Source of the DNA: Streptomyces sp. NBC_01669 | Lineage (GTDB): Bacteria; Actinomycetota; Actinomycetes; Streptomycetales; Streptomycetaceae | DNA: 64,000 nt | Assembly (NCBI RefSeq): GCF_026339735.1 | Contig: NZ_JAPEQG010000001.1 | Location: 7,997,001-8,061,000 of the forward strand | Direction: 5' to 3' | Shown: positions 52,148 through 60,382 of the stretch, one piece after another | How positions within the stretch are numbered: position 1 is the first letter of the stretch | Layout: every line of letters starts with the position of its first letter | Notes under the pieces: generated by a model | Seen by the model: only the letters and a program-made list of their open reading frames with translations | Told to the model about the DNA's origin: nothing | The model's database searches: none | Made by a program: the position numbers and the translations under genes

Positions 52148-53446
52148 ATGGGTCAGCAGGAGAAGGTGGCAACGAGCCTCGCCGGCGCGGTCAGCGCGGA
52201 GATCAGTGCCTCCCTCACCGCGGTGGACGCCGAACTCGCCCGCCGCTACCCGGGAGACCCCGGCACCCGCCAGCCCGTCCACACGGTCTACGTGCCCGGC
52301 GACACCTTTGCCGCAGAGACCATCCGCTCCTGGGGCGACCAGGCGCTCCGCGCCCTCGACGAGCATGCCCCCGATGCGGCCTCGTTCGCCGCCGTCCTCG
52401 GCATCCCGGAGGAGCTCGCCGCGCCCGTTCACGACCGCGTCCGCGCCAAGCTGGAGCGCGAGCCCGTCGAAGACCTGCGCATCGACTTCGAGGACGGATA
52501 CGGCCCCCGCCCCGACGCCGAGGAGGACGAGGCTGCCGCCCGCGCCGCGCGGCTGGTCTCGGAGGCGTACGAGAACGGCACGGCGGCCCCGTACATGGGC
52601 ATCCGGATGAAGTGCATGGAGGCCGCCGTACGCGACCGGGGCATCCGCACCACGGACATATTCCTCACCGGTCTGATGCAGGCGGGCGGGCTCCCCGAGG
52701 GCCTGGTGCTCACCCTTCCCAAGGTGACGTACCCCGAACAGGTCACCGCCTTCGTCCGGCTCCTCGACGCCTTCGAGCAGGCCCACGGTCTGCCGTCGGG
52801 CCGGCTCGGCTTCGAGATCCAGATCGAGACCAGCCAGTCCATCCTCGCCGCCGACGGCACCGCCGCCGTGGCCCGCATGATCGATGCCGCCGGGGGCCGC
52901 GCGACCGGCCTGCACTACGGCACCTTCGACTACAGCGCCTGCGTGGGCGTCAGCGCCGCTTACCAGGCCAGCGACCATCCGGCCGCCGACCACGCCAAGG
53001 CGGTCATGCAGGTGGCCGCCGCGGGTACCGGCGTACGTGTCTCCGACGGCTCGACCAACGTCCTCCCGGTCGGCCCCACCCACCAGGTCCACGAGGCGTG
53101 GCGGCTCCACTACGGGCTCACCCGCCGTGCGCTGGCCCGCGCCTACTACCAGGGCTGGGACATGCACCCCGGCCACCTGCCGACCCGTTACGCGGCCGTC
53201 TACACCTTCTATCGCGAGGGCCTGGAACAGGCCGCCGCCCGGCTCGCCGCGTATGTCGCCAAGGCCGGCGGCGACGTCATGGACGAGCCCGCCACCGCCA
53301 AGGCCCTCAGTGGATACCTGCTGCGCGGCATCGACTGCGGCGCACTCGACACCGCCGAGGTCGCCCGCCTGACGGGGCTGACGCGGGCGGACCTCGACGC
53401 GTTCGCCTCGCCCCGGCGCGGAGGACTGACGGTGACGGCGCCGTAG
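52148..53446 (+). CDS. DUF6986 family protein (HpcH/HpaI aldolase-citrate lyase-like)
   Basis: A 432-residue protein with the metal-dependent aldolase/citrate lyase-like barrel. RIDFEDGYGPRPDAEEDEAA holds the metal-ligand Glu/Asp. LTLPKVTYPEQV and FEIQIETSQSIL match the substrate strands. In Streptomyces such genes often lie beside allantoin and malate-synthase genes, so ureide breakdown is a reasonable guess, but no such gene is in this window. ATG 52148 is chosen for GGAGGG seven bases upstream. A palindrome at 52107 hints at a repressor. Confidence 0.8.
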   Translation: MGQQEKVATSLAGAVSAEISASLTAVDAELARRYPGDPGTRQPVHTVYVPGDTFAAETIRSWGDQALRALDEHAPDAASFAAVLGIPEELAAPVHDRVRAKLEREPVEDLRIDFEDGYGPRPDAEEDEAAARAARLVSEAYENGTAAPYMGIRMKCMEAAVRDRGIRTTDIFLTGLMQAGGLPEGLVLTLPKVTYPEQVTAFVRLLDAFEQAHGLPSGRLGFEIQIETSQSILAADGTAAVARMIDAAGGRATGLHYGTFDYSACVGVSAAYQASDHPAADHAKAVMQVAAAGTGVRVSDGSTNVLPVGPTHQVHEAWRLHYGLTRRALARAYYQGWDMHPGHLPTRYAAVYTFYREGLEQAAARLAAYVAKAGGDVMDEPATAKALSGYLLRGIDCGALDTAEVARLTGLTRADLDAFASPRRGGLTVTAP

Positions 53447-53462
53447 GCCCCGGCCCGTACCG

Positions 53463-54305
53463 TCAGCCCCGCAGGAAGGTCTCGACGGTCCCGCTGAAGC
53501 GGACGGGATCGTCGAGCCACGGGAAGTGACCTGCGCCCGGCTGGACGGCCAGTTCGGCCTTGGGGAACAACCCTGCGACGCTGGCCGCGACGCGAGGAAG
53601 CGGACCGCTGTCCAGCTCGCCCGCGAGGACCAGGACCCGGGCGTCCAGCGCGGCAACGGCCTCGCGGGCCGCGGCAGGGGCGAAGGCATCGAGGGACGCG
53701 TAGACGTCCGCGGCCTCGTGGTTGCTCTGCTCGACGTCGGCTGCGGCGTGCGCCTGAGCGGCGGTGTCCCAACGGCCGTAGAAGAACGGGGCAATGGCAT
53801 CCCAGTCGGCGTCGGTGGCGGAGCCCGCCCAGACGGCCTCGTACGCGTCGTGCGCGGCCTCGAACCACGGCTCGGCCCTGCGCAGCGCGGCGGCCTCGCG
53901 GCGATGCTCCTCGGTGAAATCGACACCGAGGGCACGCGCACGGGCGGTGATCAGCGTGAGGGTCCGGATGCGCCGGGGGTGCCGGGCCGCGTGGAGGATC
54001 GCGAGATCGCCGCCCGCGGAGTGCGCCAGAACGTCCACGCGGTCCAGATCGAGGTGATCGCGGAACGCCTCCACATCGGCCACCTGCCGGTCGACGCGGT
54101 AGGTGGCCGGGTCGGCGAGGATGCCTGAGCCGCCGGTGCCCCGCAGATCGAGCATGACCAGTTGGCGCCGGTTCGCCAGGCCGCCCAGATCGCCGAGGTA
54201 GGCGGAGGCGCGCATGGGTCCACCGGGCAGGACGAGCACCGGTTCGCCCTCACCCACGAGGTGATAGGCGAGTTCGGTTCCGTCAGGAGCGGTGAAAGCA
54301 GGCAT
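53463..54305 (-). CDS. Alpha/beta hydrolase
   Basis: A 280-residue hydrolase. The oxyanion HG-like region is near PGGPMRASAYLG, the nucleophile elbow is AHSAGGDLA and the catalytic His is in GAGHFPWLDDP. DLRGTGGSG after strand 4 is typical of proline iminopeptidase-like and epoxide-hydrolase-like members. No signal peptide, so it is cytoplasmic. AGGA precedes ATG 54305. It converges with the DUF6986 gene with a 16-base gap. Confidence 0.87.
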   Translation of the reverse strand: MPAFTAPDGTELAYHLVGEGEPVLVLPGGPMRASAYLGDLGGLANRRQLVMLDLRGTGGSGILADPATYRVDRQVADVEAFRDHLDLDRVDVLAHSAGGDLAILHAARHPRRIRTLTLITARARALGVDFTEEHRREAAALRRAEPWFEAAHDAYEAVWAGSATDADWDAIAPFFYGRWDTAAQAHAAADVEQSNHEAADVYASLDAFAPAAAREAVAALDARVLVLAGELDSGPLPRVAASVAGLFPKAELAVQPGAGHFPWLDDPVRFSGTVETFLRG

Positions 54306-54452
54306 GGGGTCATCCTGGTGACCGTACGACAGACGCAACAAGCGGTTTACGCGGAACTCCTCGTCCGTACCCCGATTGCCGCCGGGAGGACCGGGGATGG
54401 CGCGGGAGCCGAAAACGGTGAGGATGGCGGGACCGACTCGCGAGGAGACGCC

Positions 54453-55670
54453 ATGACCGATGCCGCTCGCCGCCACGCAGACCTCCGTGGATCCGCTGCC
54501 GCGCTCCTGCCCGAACTGGTCGGGCTGCGCCGCGCGCTGCACCAGGAGCCGGAAATCGGCCTGGAACTGCCGCTGAGCCGGGCGAAGGTGCTGGCAGCGC
54601 TGGAGGGGCTGCCCCTCGAGATCACCCTCGGCAAGCAGCTCACCTCGGTCACGGCCGTGCTCCGCGGCGCGCTGCCCGGACCGGTGGTGCTGCTGCGCGG
54701 CGACATGGACGCGCTGCCGGTGCAGGAGACCAGCGGACTGCCGTACGCCTCCGCCGTCCCCGGCGTGATGCACGCCTGCGGTCACGACCTCCACACCGCG
54801 GGACTGGTCGGCGCCACGCGACTGCTCTGCGAGCGGCGCGACACTCTGGCCGGAACCGTGGTGTTCATGTTCCAGCCCGGTGAGGAAGGCGACGCCGGGG
54901 CCCGGGTGATGATCGACGAAGGTGTGCTCGATGCCGCGGGGACCAGGCCGGTGGCCGCGTACGCCCTCCATGTTGCGTCCGCCCTGCTGCCGCACGGTTT
55001 CGTCAGCACCCGCCCCGGACCGATCCTGGCCGCCGCCGACAACCTCGACGTGACCGTGCGCGGGCGCGGCGGGCACGGGTCCAGTCCGCACAGCGCCCTG
55101 GACCCCATCCCGGCCGCCTGCGAAGCCGTCACGGGGCTGCAGACCATGGTGACGCGCCGCTTCGACGCCTTCGACCCGGTCGTCGTGACCGTCGGCAGCT
55201 TTCACGCGGGCACCGCCCACAACGTCATTCCGGACGAGGCCGTGTTCTCCGCGAGCATCCGGTCCTTCTCGGCCGGGGCGCGGGCCCGGGTGCTCCAGGA
55301 AGCGCCCCGGGTCGTACGCGGCATCGGGGAGGCCCACGGGCTGACCGTGGAAGCAGTCGTCGACGAGGGCTACCCCGTCACCGTCAACGACCCCGTCGAG
55401 GCGGCGTACGCAGCCGAGACGGCGGCCCAACTGTTCGGGGCGGACCGCTGCTTCGAGCTGCCGAACCCGATCGCCGGGGCCGAGGACTTCGCCTTCATCG
55501 GTGAACACGTCCCCTCCGCCTATCTGATGCTCGGTGCCTGCCCGGCCGATCTCGACCCCGCCACAGCTCCCTACAACCACTCCCCGGCAGCCGTCTTCGA
55601 CGACTCCGTACTGGGTGACGCTGCGGCGCTGCTCGCCGGTCTTGCGCTCGGACGGCTCAACAGAGGCTGA
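54453..55670 (+). CDS. M20-family amidohydrolase
   Basis: A 405-residue metalloenzyme that removes an acyl group from an N-acyl amino acid or hydrolyses a small amide. RGDMDALPVQE, HACGHDLHTA, FQPGEEG and AGAEDFAF are the metal-binding and catalytic motifs, and the GGHGSSPHSALDPI dimer-lid segment is typical of IAA-amino acid/hippurate hydrolases. GAGGAG precedes ATG 54453. It is divergent from the alpha/beta hydrolase gene. Confidence 0.9.
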   Translation: MTDAARRHADLRGSAAALLPELVGLRRALHQEPEIGLELPLSRAKVLAALEGLPLEITLGKQLTSVTAVLRGALPGPVVLLRGDMDALPVQETSGLPYASAVPGVMHACGHDLHTAGLVGATRLLCERRDTLAGTVVFMFQPGEEGDAGARVMIDEGVLDAAGTRPVAAYALHVASALLPHGFVSTRPGPILAAADNLDVTVRGRGGHGSSPHSALDPIPAACEAVTGLQTMVTRRFDAFDPVVVTVGSFHAGTAHNVIPDEAVFSASIRSFSAGARARVLQEAPRVVRGIGEAHGLTVEAVVDEGYPVTVNDPVEAAYAAETAAQLFGADRCFELPNPIAGAEDFAFIGEHVPSAYLMLGACPADLDPATAPYNHSPAAVFDDSVLGDAAALLAGLALGRLNRG

Positions 55671-55689
55671 GCCAGGGCTCTTTGGTGCC

Positions 55690-56880
55690 TCAGGCCACCA
55701 GCTCGTGGTTCATGCGACCTGTGATGCGGCCCGCGAGGGCGAGCGGCGCGACCGAGCAGAGGACACCGCCCAGCAGTGCCGACCACCAGAGGACCGCCGG
55801 ACCGAGAGCCGTATAGACAGTGACTCCCAGGGTCAGGGCCGCGAACCGGGAGACCCCCCAGGTCCACTGGAACGCCCCCTGGTAGCGGCCCCGTGCGTGG
55901 GCCGGGGCGAGGTTGGCGACGATCGCGGAGGCGATCCCGGACACGCATGCCTCGCCCACGGACCAGACCACCACCGACAGCGTGTAACCCGCGACGCTGT
56001 CCGCGACACCTGTGAGCGCCACACCCACGGCGATGAGAACGCTGCCGGCGGCGTGCACCGGAATCTGCGGCAGCCGCGCGAGGCGAGCTGTGGCGAACGG
56101 CTGCAGGACCACCACCAGCACCGCGTTGACCGCCGCCATGGCTCCGTAGACCGCAGGGGAAAGCGCACTGTCGTGGACGGCCAGCGGCAGGGCGACCTCG
56201 GTCAGTGAATAGACGAAGAGCTGCACCCCGAACAGGGGGAGCAGCGCGAGCAGCAGCCGGTCGCGGAGGACGACGCCGTATCCGATGCCGTCGCGCGCCT
56301 CGGCCCGGTCCTTCGGCGTCCGTGTCTCGGCCACCCGGGTGGCGACGACGACGGCGTACAGCAGCATGGTCCCGGCGTCGACCGCGAAGAGCAGCCAGTA
56401 GCCGTGGGCGGCGAGGAAACCACCGAGGACGCCTGCCGCCGCCGTACCGATGTTGATGCCCCAGCCGAACAGTGCGTACGCCCGCCGCCGGCGCTCCGCG
56501 TCCACGGAGTCGGCCATCAGCGCGTACACCGCAGGGCTGATCATCGCGCCTGCCGCACTGAGCAGCAGCGCGGCGCCGGCCATCGTCAGCACGCCCGGTG
56601 CGAGGAAGAGCGCACCCTGCGCCCCGGAGGCGCCGAGGAGACCGATGAGCATCGTCGGGCGGCGGCCGATCCGGTCGGCGAGCAGTCCTCCGACGGCGGG
56701 GCCGAGCAGGTTGCCCGCGCCCAGGGCGCCGAGGACGTACGAGGTCTGGGTGCCGGTGACGCCACGTGCGGCAAGGAAGAACACGAGGAACGGAGTGACC
56801 AGGTAGCCGAGCCGGTTGATGATCGTGCCGGCGAAAAGGGTCCAGACCGTGGGCGGAAGGCCGCGAAAGGTGGAGAGCAT
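55690..56880 (-). CDS. Major facilitator superfamily transporter
   Basis: A 396-residue transporter with 12 predicted helices. The loop 2-3 motif GGLLADRIGRRPTMLIG (MFS motif A) is clear. It is of the DHA1 drug-exporter style. The substrate is unknown. It is divergent from a DUF5937-type HTH regulator that probably represses it. ATG 56880 has no strong ribosome binding site. It converges with the M20 gene with a 19-base gap. Confidence 0.86.
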   Translation of the reverse strand: MLSTFRGLPPTVWTLFAGTIINRLGYLVTPFLVFFLAARGVTGTQTSYVLGALGAGNLLGPAVGGLLADRIGRRPTMLIGLLGASGAQGALFLAPGVLTMAGAALLLSAAGAMISPAVYALMADSVDAERRRRAYALFGWGINIGTAAAGVLGGFLAAHGYWLLFAVDAGTMLLYAVVVATRVAETRTPKDRAEARDGIGYGVVLRDRLLLALLPLFGVQLFVYSLTEVALPLAVHDSALSPAVYGAMAAVNAVLVVVLQPFATARLARLPQIPVHAAGSVLIAVGVALTGVADSVAGYTLSVVVWSVGEACVSGIASAIVANLAPAHARGRYQGAFQWTWGVSRFAALTLGVTVYTALGPAVLWWSALLGGVLCSVAPLALAGRITGRMNHELVA

Positions 56881-56979
56881 GCGAGGAGCGTGCAGCCCGA
56901 CCGCGATACCGGGCCATTGATTAAGGTGGGACCGAATGCAACGGGCGATCGGCCCGAGGGACCGGGACGGCGGGGGCAC

Positions 56980-57972
56980 ATGGAGTCGGAACTGAGCTTC
57001 TCCACCGCAGACTTGGCGCAGACCCGCTTCGCCATCTCCCCGATGTGGGAGGTCGTCACCAGCTTCCGGCTGCTGCGCGCCGAGAGCGAACCCCCGCTGC
57101 ACCGGCGCTGGGCCGCGCAGGTACGGCCCCGGCTGGCGGAAGCGGGGCTCGACCGCGGGTGGCTCGCCGAGCTGATCCCGGCCGGCGGATATCTCGCGGA
57201 CTTCCTCAACCCGACACCGCCCGCCCCGTTCCCGGAACTCGCGGCCGAACTGGAGGCGATCCGGCAGACCCCGCCCGAGCGGGTACGGACCGATCTCGAC
57301 AGGCTCGGCGTCGAGCGGGACCTCGGGCGGTCCGCGCGGCTCGGACTGCTGCGCGAGGCTCCGGAAGCGGCGCTGGAGAAGGTCGCCGCCGAGATCGAGA
57401 CCTACTGGGAGCTGGCGCTCGCGCCGTACTGGGCCCGGATCCACCAGCTGCTCGAAGCCGATGTGTTCCGTCGGGCGCGGCAGGTTGCCGAGCTCGGGGC
57501 CGCGCAGGTCCTCAATGAACTGCACGACTCGGTGCGGTGGGACGAGAGCAGCCTGCGCCTGGTACGCCGCCACTGCGCCCTGACCCGCGCCGACTCGGGC
57601 GCGGGGATGCTGCTGGTGCCCTCCGTGTTCGCCTGGCCGCGGGTGCTCACCCGCTCGGTGGCGCCGGACCCTCCTCAACTCGCCTATCCGGCACGGGGTA
57701 TCGGCACCCTCTGGGAGCCGCGCAGCACCGCAGCCGCCGATGCGGTCGCCGCTGTCCTGGGCCGCTCCCGCACTCTGCTTCTGACCGAGCTCGACACCCC
57801 CGCGTCGACCACCGCGCTCGCCCGGCGTTCCGGACTGTCCGCGGCCGGCGTCTCCCAGCACCTCACGGCCCTGCGCGACGCGGGCCTGGTGACCGCCCAC
57901 CGCGCCGGACGCTCGGTCCTCTACGCACGTACGTCAGTGGCGGACGCGCTGCTGACGCCCGCCGGAAGCTGA
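56980..57972 (+). CDS. ArsR-type HTH regulator (DUF5937-like)
   Basis: A 330-residue regulator with an N-terminal DUF5937-type ligand domain and a C-terminal winged helix. The HTH is in LARRSGLSAAGVSQHLTALRDAGLVTAHRAGRSVLYA (about 280-320). The N-terminal part has conserved SFSTADLAQTRFAISPMWEV and VAELGAAQVLNELHD. It is divergent from the MFS gene across about 100 bases, so it probably controls that exporter. No metal site is evident. Confidence 0.85.
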   Translation: MESELSFSTADLAQTRFAISPMWEVVTSFRLLRAESEPPLHRRWAAQVRPRLAEAGLDRGWLAELIPAGGYLADFLNPTPPAPFPELAAELEAIRQTPPERVRTDLDRLGVERDLGRSARLGLLREAPEAALEKVAAEIETYWELALAPYWARIHQLLEADVFRRARQVAELGAAQVLNELHDSVRWDESSLRLVRRHCALTRADSGAGMLLVPSVFAWPRVLTRSVAPDPPQLAYPARGIGTLWEPRSTAAADAVAAVLGRSRTLLLTELDTPASTTALARRSGLSAAGVSQHLTALRDAGLVTAHRAGRSVLYARTSVADALLTPAGS

Positions 57973-57998
57973 CTGAGCCGGTCCGTCGACGCCCCGGC

Positions 57999-59027
57999 TC
58001 AGGAGGGCGGCAGTTCGCCCGAGCCGCGGGCGATGAGGGACGTCGGCAGTTCCACCCGCGCCGGGGCGTCGTCCGCGCCGTCCAGCCGGCGGAAGAGGTG
58101 CTCGGCCGCCGTCCGGCCCACGGCCGCGGCGTCCTGGGAGATGACCGTGATGCCCAGCAGGTCGGCCAGTTCGATGTCGTCGAAACCGACCAGGGCGACC
58201 GGACGCTCCCGCTCCGCCAGCACGCGCACCGCGGTGACCGTCACCCGGTTGTTGCCCGCGAAGAGCGCGGTGACCGGTTCGGGGCCCGAGAGCATCGCCT
58301 CGGCGGCCGCCCTGACCCGCGCCGGGTCGGTGGAGCCGAGGGAGACCCAGGAGTCCTCGACGGTGATCCCGGCGTCCGTCATCGCGGCGTGATACCCGCG
58401 CAGACGCTCGGTGGCCGTGTGGATACGCGGCTGGTCACCGATGAAGCCGATCCTGCGGTGTCCGTGCGCGATGAGATGGGCGACACCCTGCCGGGCGCCG
58501 CCGAAACTGTCGGAGAGGACGATGTCGGCGTCGATCCGGCCCGCCGGGCGGTCCACGAAGACGGTGGCGATCCCCGCCTTTATCTCCGGCTCCAGGTAGC
58601 GGTGGTCGTCACCGGCCGGAATCACGATCAGCCCGTCCACCCGGCGGGCGCACAGCGCGAGCACGAGCTCCTGCTCGCGCTCCGGGTCCTCGGCGCTCGA
58701 TCCGTTGATGAGCAGGGCGCCGTGGGCGCGGGCGACCTCCTCGACGGCGCGGCTCAGCGGCCCGTAGAACGGGTCGGCGAGATCCTCCAGGACCAGGCCG
58801 ATGGAGGCGGTGCGACCCTTGCGGAGCACGCGCGCGCTGTCGTTGCGGCGGAAGCCGAGCGCATCGATCGCCTCCTGGACCCGGCGCTCGGTGTCCGGTG
58901 TGACCCCCGGCTCGCTGTTGACCACGCGGGAGACCGTCTTGAGGCCTACTCCGGCCCTGGCGGCCACATCCTTCATGGTCGGCCGGTTGCCGTAGCGGGG
59001 CTCGGAGTGACGGGCGGTCTCTGCCAC
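57999..59027 (-). CDS. LacI-family transcriptional regulator
   Basis: A 342-residue repressor. The HTH is TMKDVAARAGVGLKTVSRVVNSEPGV near residues 16-40. The sugar-sensing domain has LVLEDLADPFYGPLSRAVE, GHGHRRIGFIGD-like GHRRIGFIGD and VALVGFDDIELADLLGITVI. GTG 59027 is preferred: AGGACAG lies upstream. A perfect palindrome at 59123 lies in the shared region with the divergent ROK gene, which it probably controls. Confidence 0.88.
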   Translation of the reverse strand: MAETARHSEPRYGNRPTMKDVAARAGVGLKTVSRVVNSEPGVTPDTERRVQEAIDALGFRRNDSARVLRKGRTASIGLVLEDLADPFYGPLSRAVEEVARAHGALLINGSSAEDPEREQELVLALCARRVDGLIVIPAGDDHRYLEPEIKAGIATVFVDRPAGRIDADIVLSDSFGGARQGVAHLIAHGHRRIGFIGDQPRIHTATERLRGYHAAMTDAGITVEDSWVSLGSTDPARVRAAAEAMLSGPEPVTALFAGNNRVTVTAVRVLAERERPVALVGFDDIELADLLGITVISQDAAAVGRTAAEHLFRRLDGADDAPARVELPTSLIARGSGELPPS

Positions 59028-59122
59028 GATGCGCTGTCCTGTCGTCGGGTGCGGACTGTCCGGCCGGTCGCAGGCGGGTGCTGCGGAGGTGCCGGAGGCT
59101 GTGCCGTCGAGCATAGGCCCTG

Positions 59123-59134
59123 GACAACGTTGTC
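59123..59134. promoter_or_regulatory. LacI-type operator GACAACGTTGTC
   Basis: A perfect 12-base palindrome with the central CG of LacI-family operators, between the LacI gene and the ROK gene. It is 96 bases upstream of the LacI start and 77 bases before the ROK start. Confidence 0.65.
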
Positions 59135-59210
59135 AACTGAATAGAGACTAGGCAGACTATTTACTGAAGCTGCAGGTCCCCGACCCCTCACTCATCCGGA
59201 GCCCACACCG

Positions 59211-60176
59211 ATGCATACCGACCTCGTCGCCGCGCTCGACATCGGCGGCACCAAGATCGCCGGCGCTCTGGTGGACGGCAGCGGCACGCTCCTCGTGCGG
59301 GCGCAGCGGCCGACGCCCGCCCGGGAGAGCGGCGAGACGGTGATGGGCGCGGTGACGGACGTGCTGGCCGAGCTGACCGCCTCGCCGCTGTGGGGCCGGG
59401 CGACTGCCGTCGGCATCGGCAGCGCAGGTCCGGTGGATGCCTCGGCGGGGACGGTCAGCCCCGTCAACGTTCCAGGCTGGCGTGACTTCCCGCTGGTGGA
59501 CCGGGTACGGAGGGCCGCCGGGGGGCTCCCCGTGGAACTGGTCGGTGACGGGGTCGCGATGACCGCGGCCGAGCACTGGCTCGGTGCGGCCCGCGGTTAC
59601 GACAACGCGCTGTGCCTGGTCGTGTCGACAGGGGTCGGCGGCGGTCTGGTCCTCGGCGGCAAGCTGCACCCGGGGCCTACCGGCAACGCCGGTCACATCG
59701 GTCACATCAGTGTGGATCTGGACGGCGACCCGTGTCCGTGCGGTTCGCGTGGCTGTGTGGAACGGATCGCCAGCGGGCCGAACATTGCCCGCCGCGCCCT
59801 GCAGGGCGGTTGGCAGCCCGGCCCGGACGGTGACGCCACGGCCGCCGCCGTGGCCGCCGCCGCACGGGCCGGACACCCGGTGGCGGTCGCCTCCTTCGAG
59901 CGCGCCGCGCAGGCACTGGCCGCCGGAATCGCCGCCACCGCCACGCTGGTCGAGATCGACATCGCCGTCATCGGTGGGGGAGTGGCCGGTGCGGGCGACG
60001 TCCTCTTCGCTCCGCTGCGCCGCGCCCTGCGCAGCTACGCCACGCTCTCGTTCGTCCAACAGCTCACGGTGGCACCCGCGGTGATGGGTACGGACGCGGG
60101 GCTGGTGGGCGCCGCGGCCGCCGCCTCGGCGGTCAGGCCGGGTGGGGCGGCGGCCGCGGCCGTACTGAGCGGCTGA
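59211..60176 (+). CDS. ROK family sugar kinase (glucokinase-like)
   Basis: A 321-residue ATP-dependent sugar kinase. The ATP motif AALDIGGTKIAGALVDG is at the start. The ROK signature with zinc ligands, CPCGSRGCVERIASG, and GNAGHIGHISVDL are intact, and there is no N-terminal HTH, so it is a kinase rather than a repressor. It phosphorylates glucose, N-acetylglucosamine or a related hexose. It is divergent from a LacI gene with a shared operator. Confidence 0.9.
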   Translation: MHTDLVAALDIGGTKIAGALVDGSGTLLVRAQRPTPARESGETVMGAVTDVLAELTASPLWGRATAVGIGSAGPVDASAGTVSPVNVPGWRDFPLVDRVRRAAGGLPVELVGDGVAMTAAEHWLGAARGYDNALCLVVSTGVGGGLVLGGKLHPGPTGNAGHIGHISVDLDGDPCPCGSRGCVERIASGPNIARRALQGGWQPGPDGDATAAAVAAAARAGHPVAVASFERAAQALAAGIAATATLVEIDIAVIGGGVAGAGDVLFAPLRRALRSYATLSFVQQLTVAPAVMGTDAGLVGAAAAASAVRPGGAAAAAVLSG

Positions 60177-60243
60177 TCACCGCTCGGCTGCCGGACGGGA
60201 CGGGGCGCCGCGCCCCGTCCCGTCCGGCAGCCGAGCGGTGATC
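60175..60243 (+). terminator. Very long hairpin overlapping the ROK stop codon
   Basis: A perfect 33-bp inverted repeat with a three-base loop (60208-60210). Its left arm begins inside the TGA stop codon. It ends the ROK transcript and can also act on the other strand. Confidence 0.88.
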
Positions 60244-60283
60244 CGGAGGCCGAGCGTGTCCGGTGGCCGCGCGCCCCTGTCCG

Positions 60284-60307
60284 GGAGCCCCTTCCGGAAG
60301 GGGCTCC
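60284..60307. terminator. Perfect 24-base palindrome
   Basis: A perfect palindrome, second of three hairpin-forming repeats in a row between the converging ROK and GH27 genes. Confidence 0.55.
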
Positions 60308-60320
60308 TGGCCCGTACTCA

Positions 60321-60350
60321 GTGCCTGCCCGGCCCCTACCGGGCGGGCAC
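60321..60350 (-). terminator. Hairpin behind the GH27 gene
   Basis: A 12-bp stem with one G-T pair (60321-60332 with 60339-60350), 33 bases past the GH27 stop on the minus strand. Third hairpin of the cluster. Confidence 0.6.
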
Positions 60351-60382
60351 TACTCCTACGGGGCCCGGCACCCGTACCGGAC

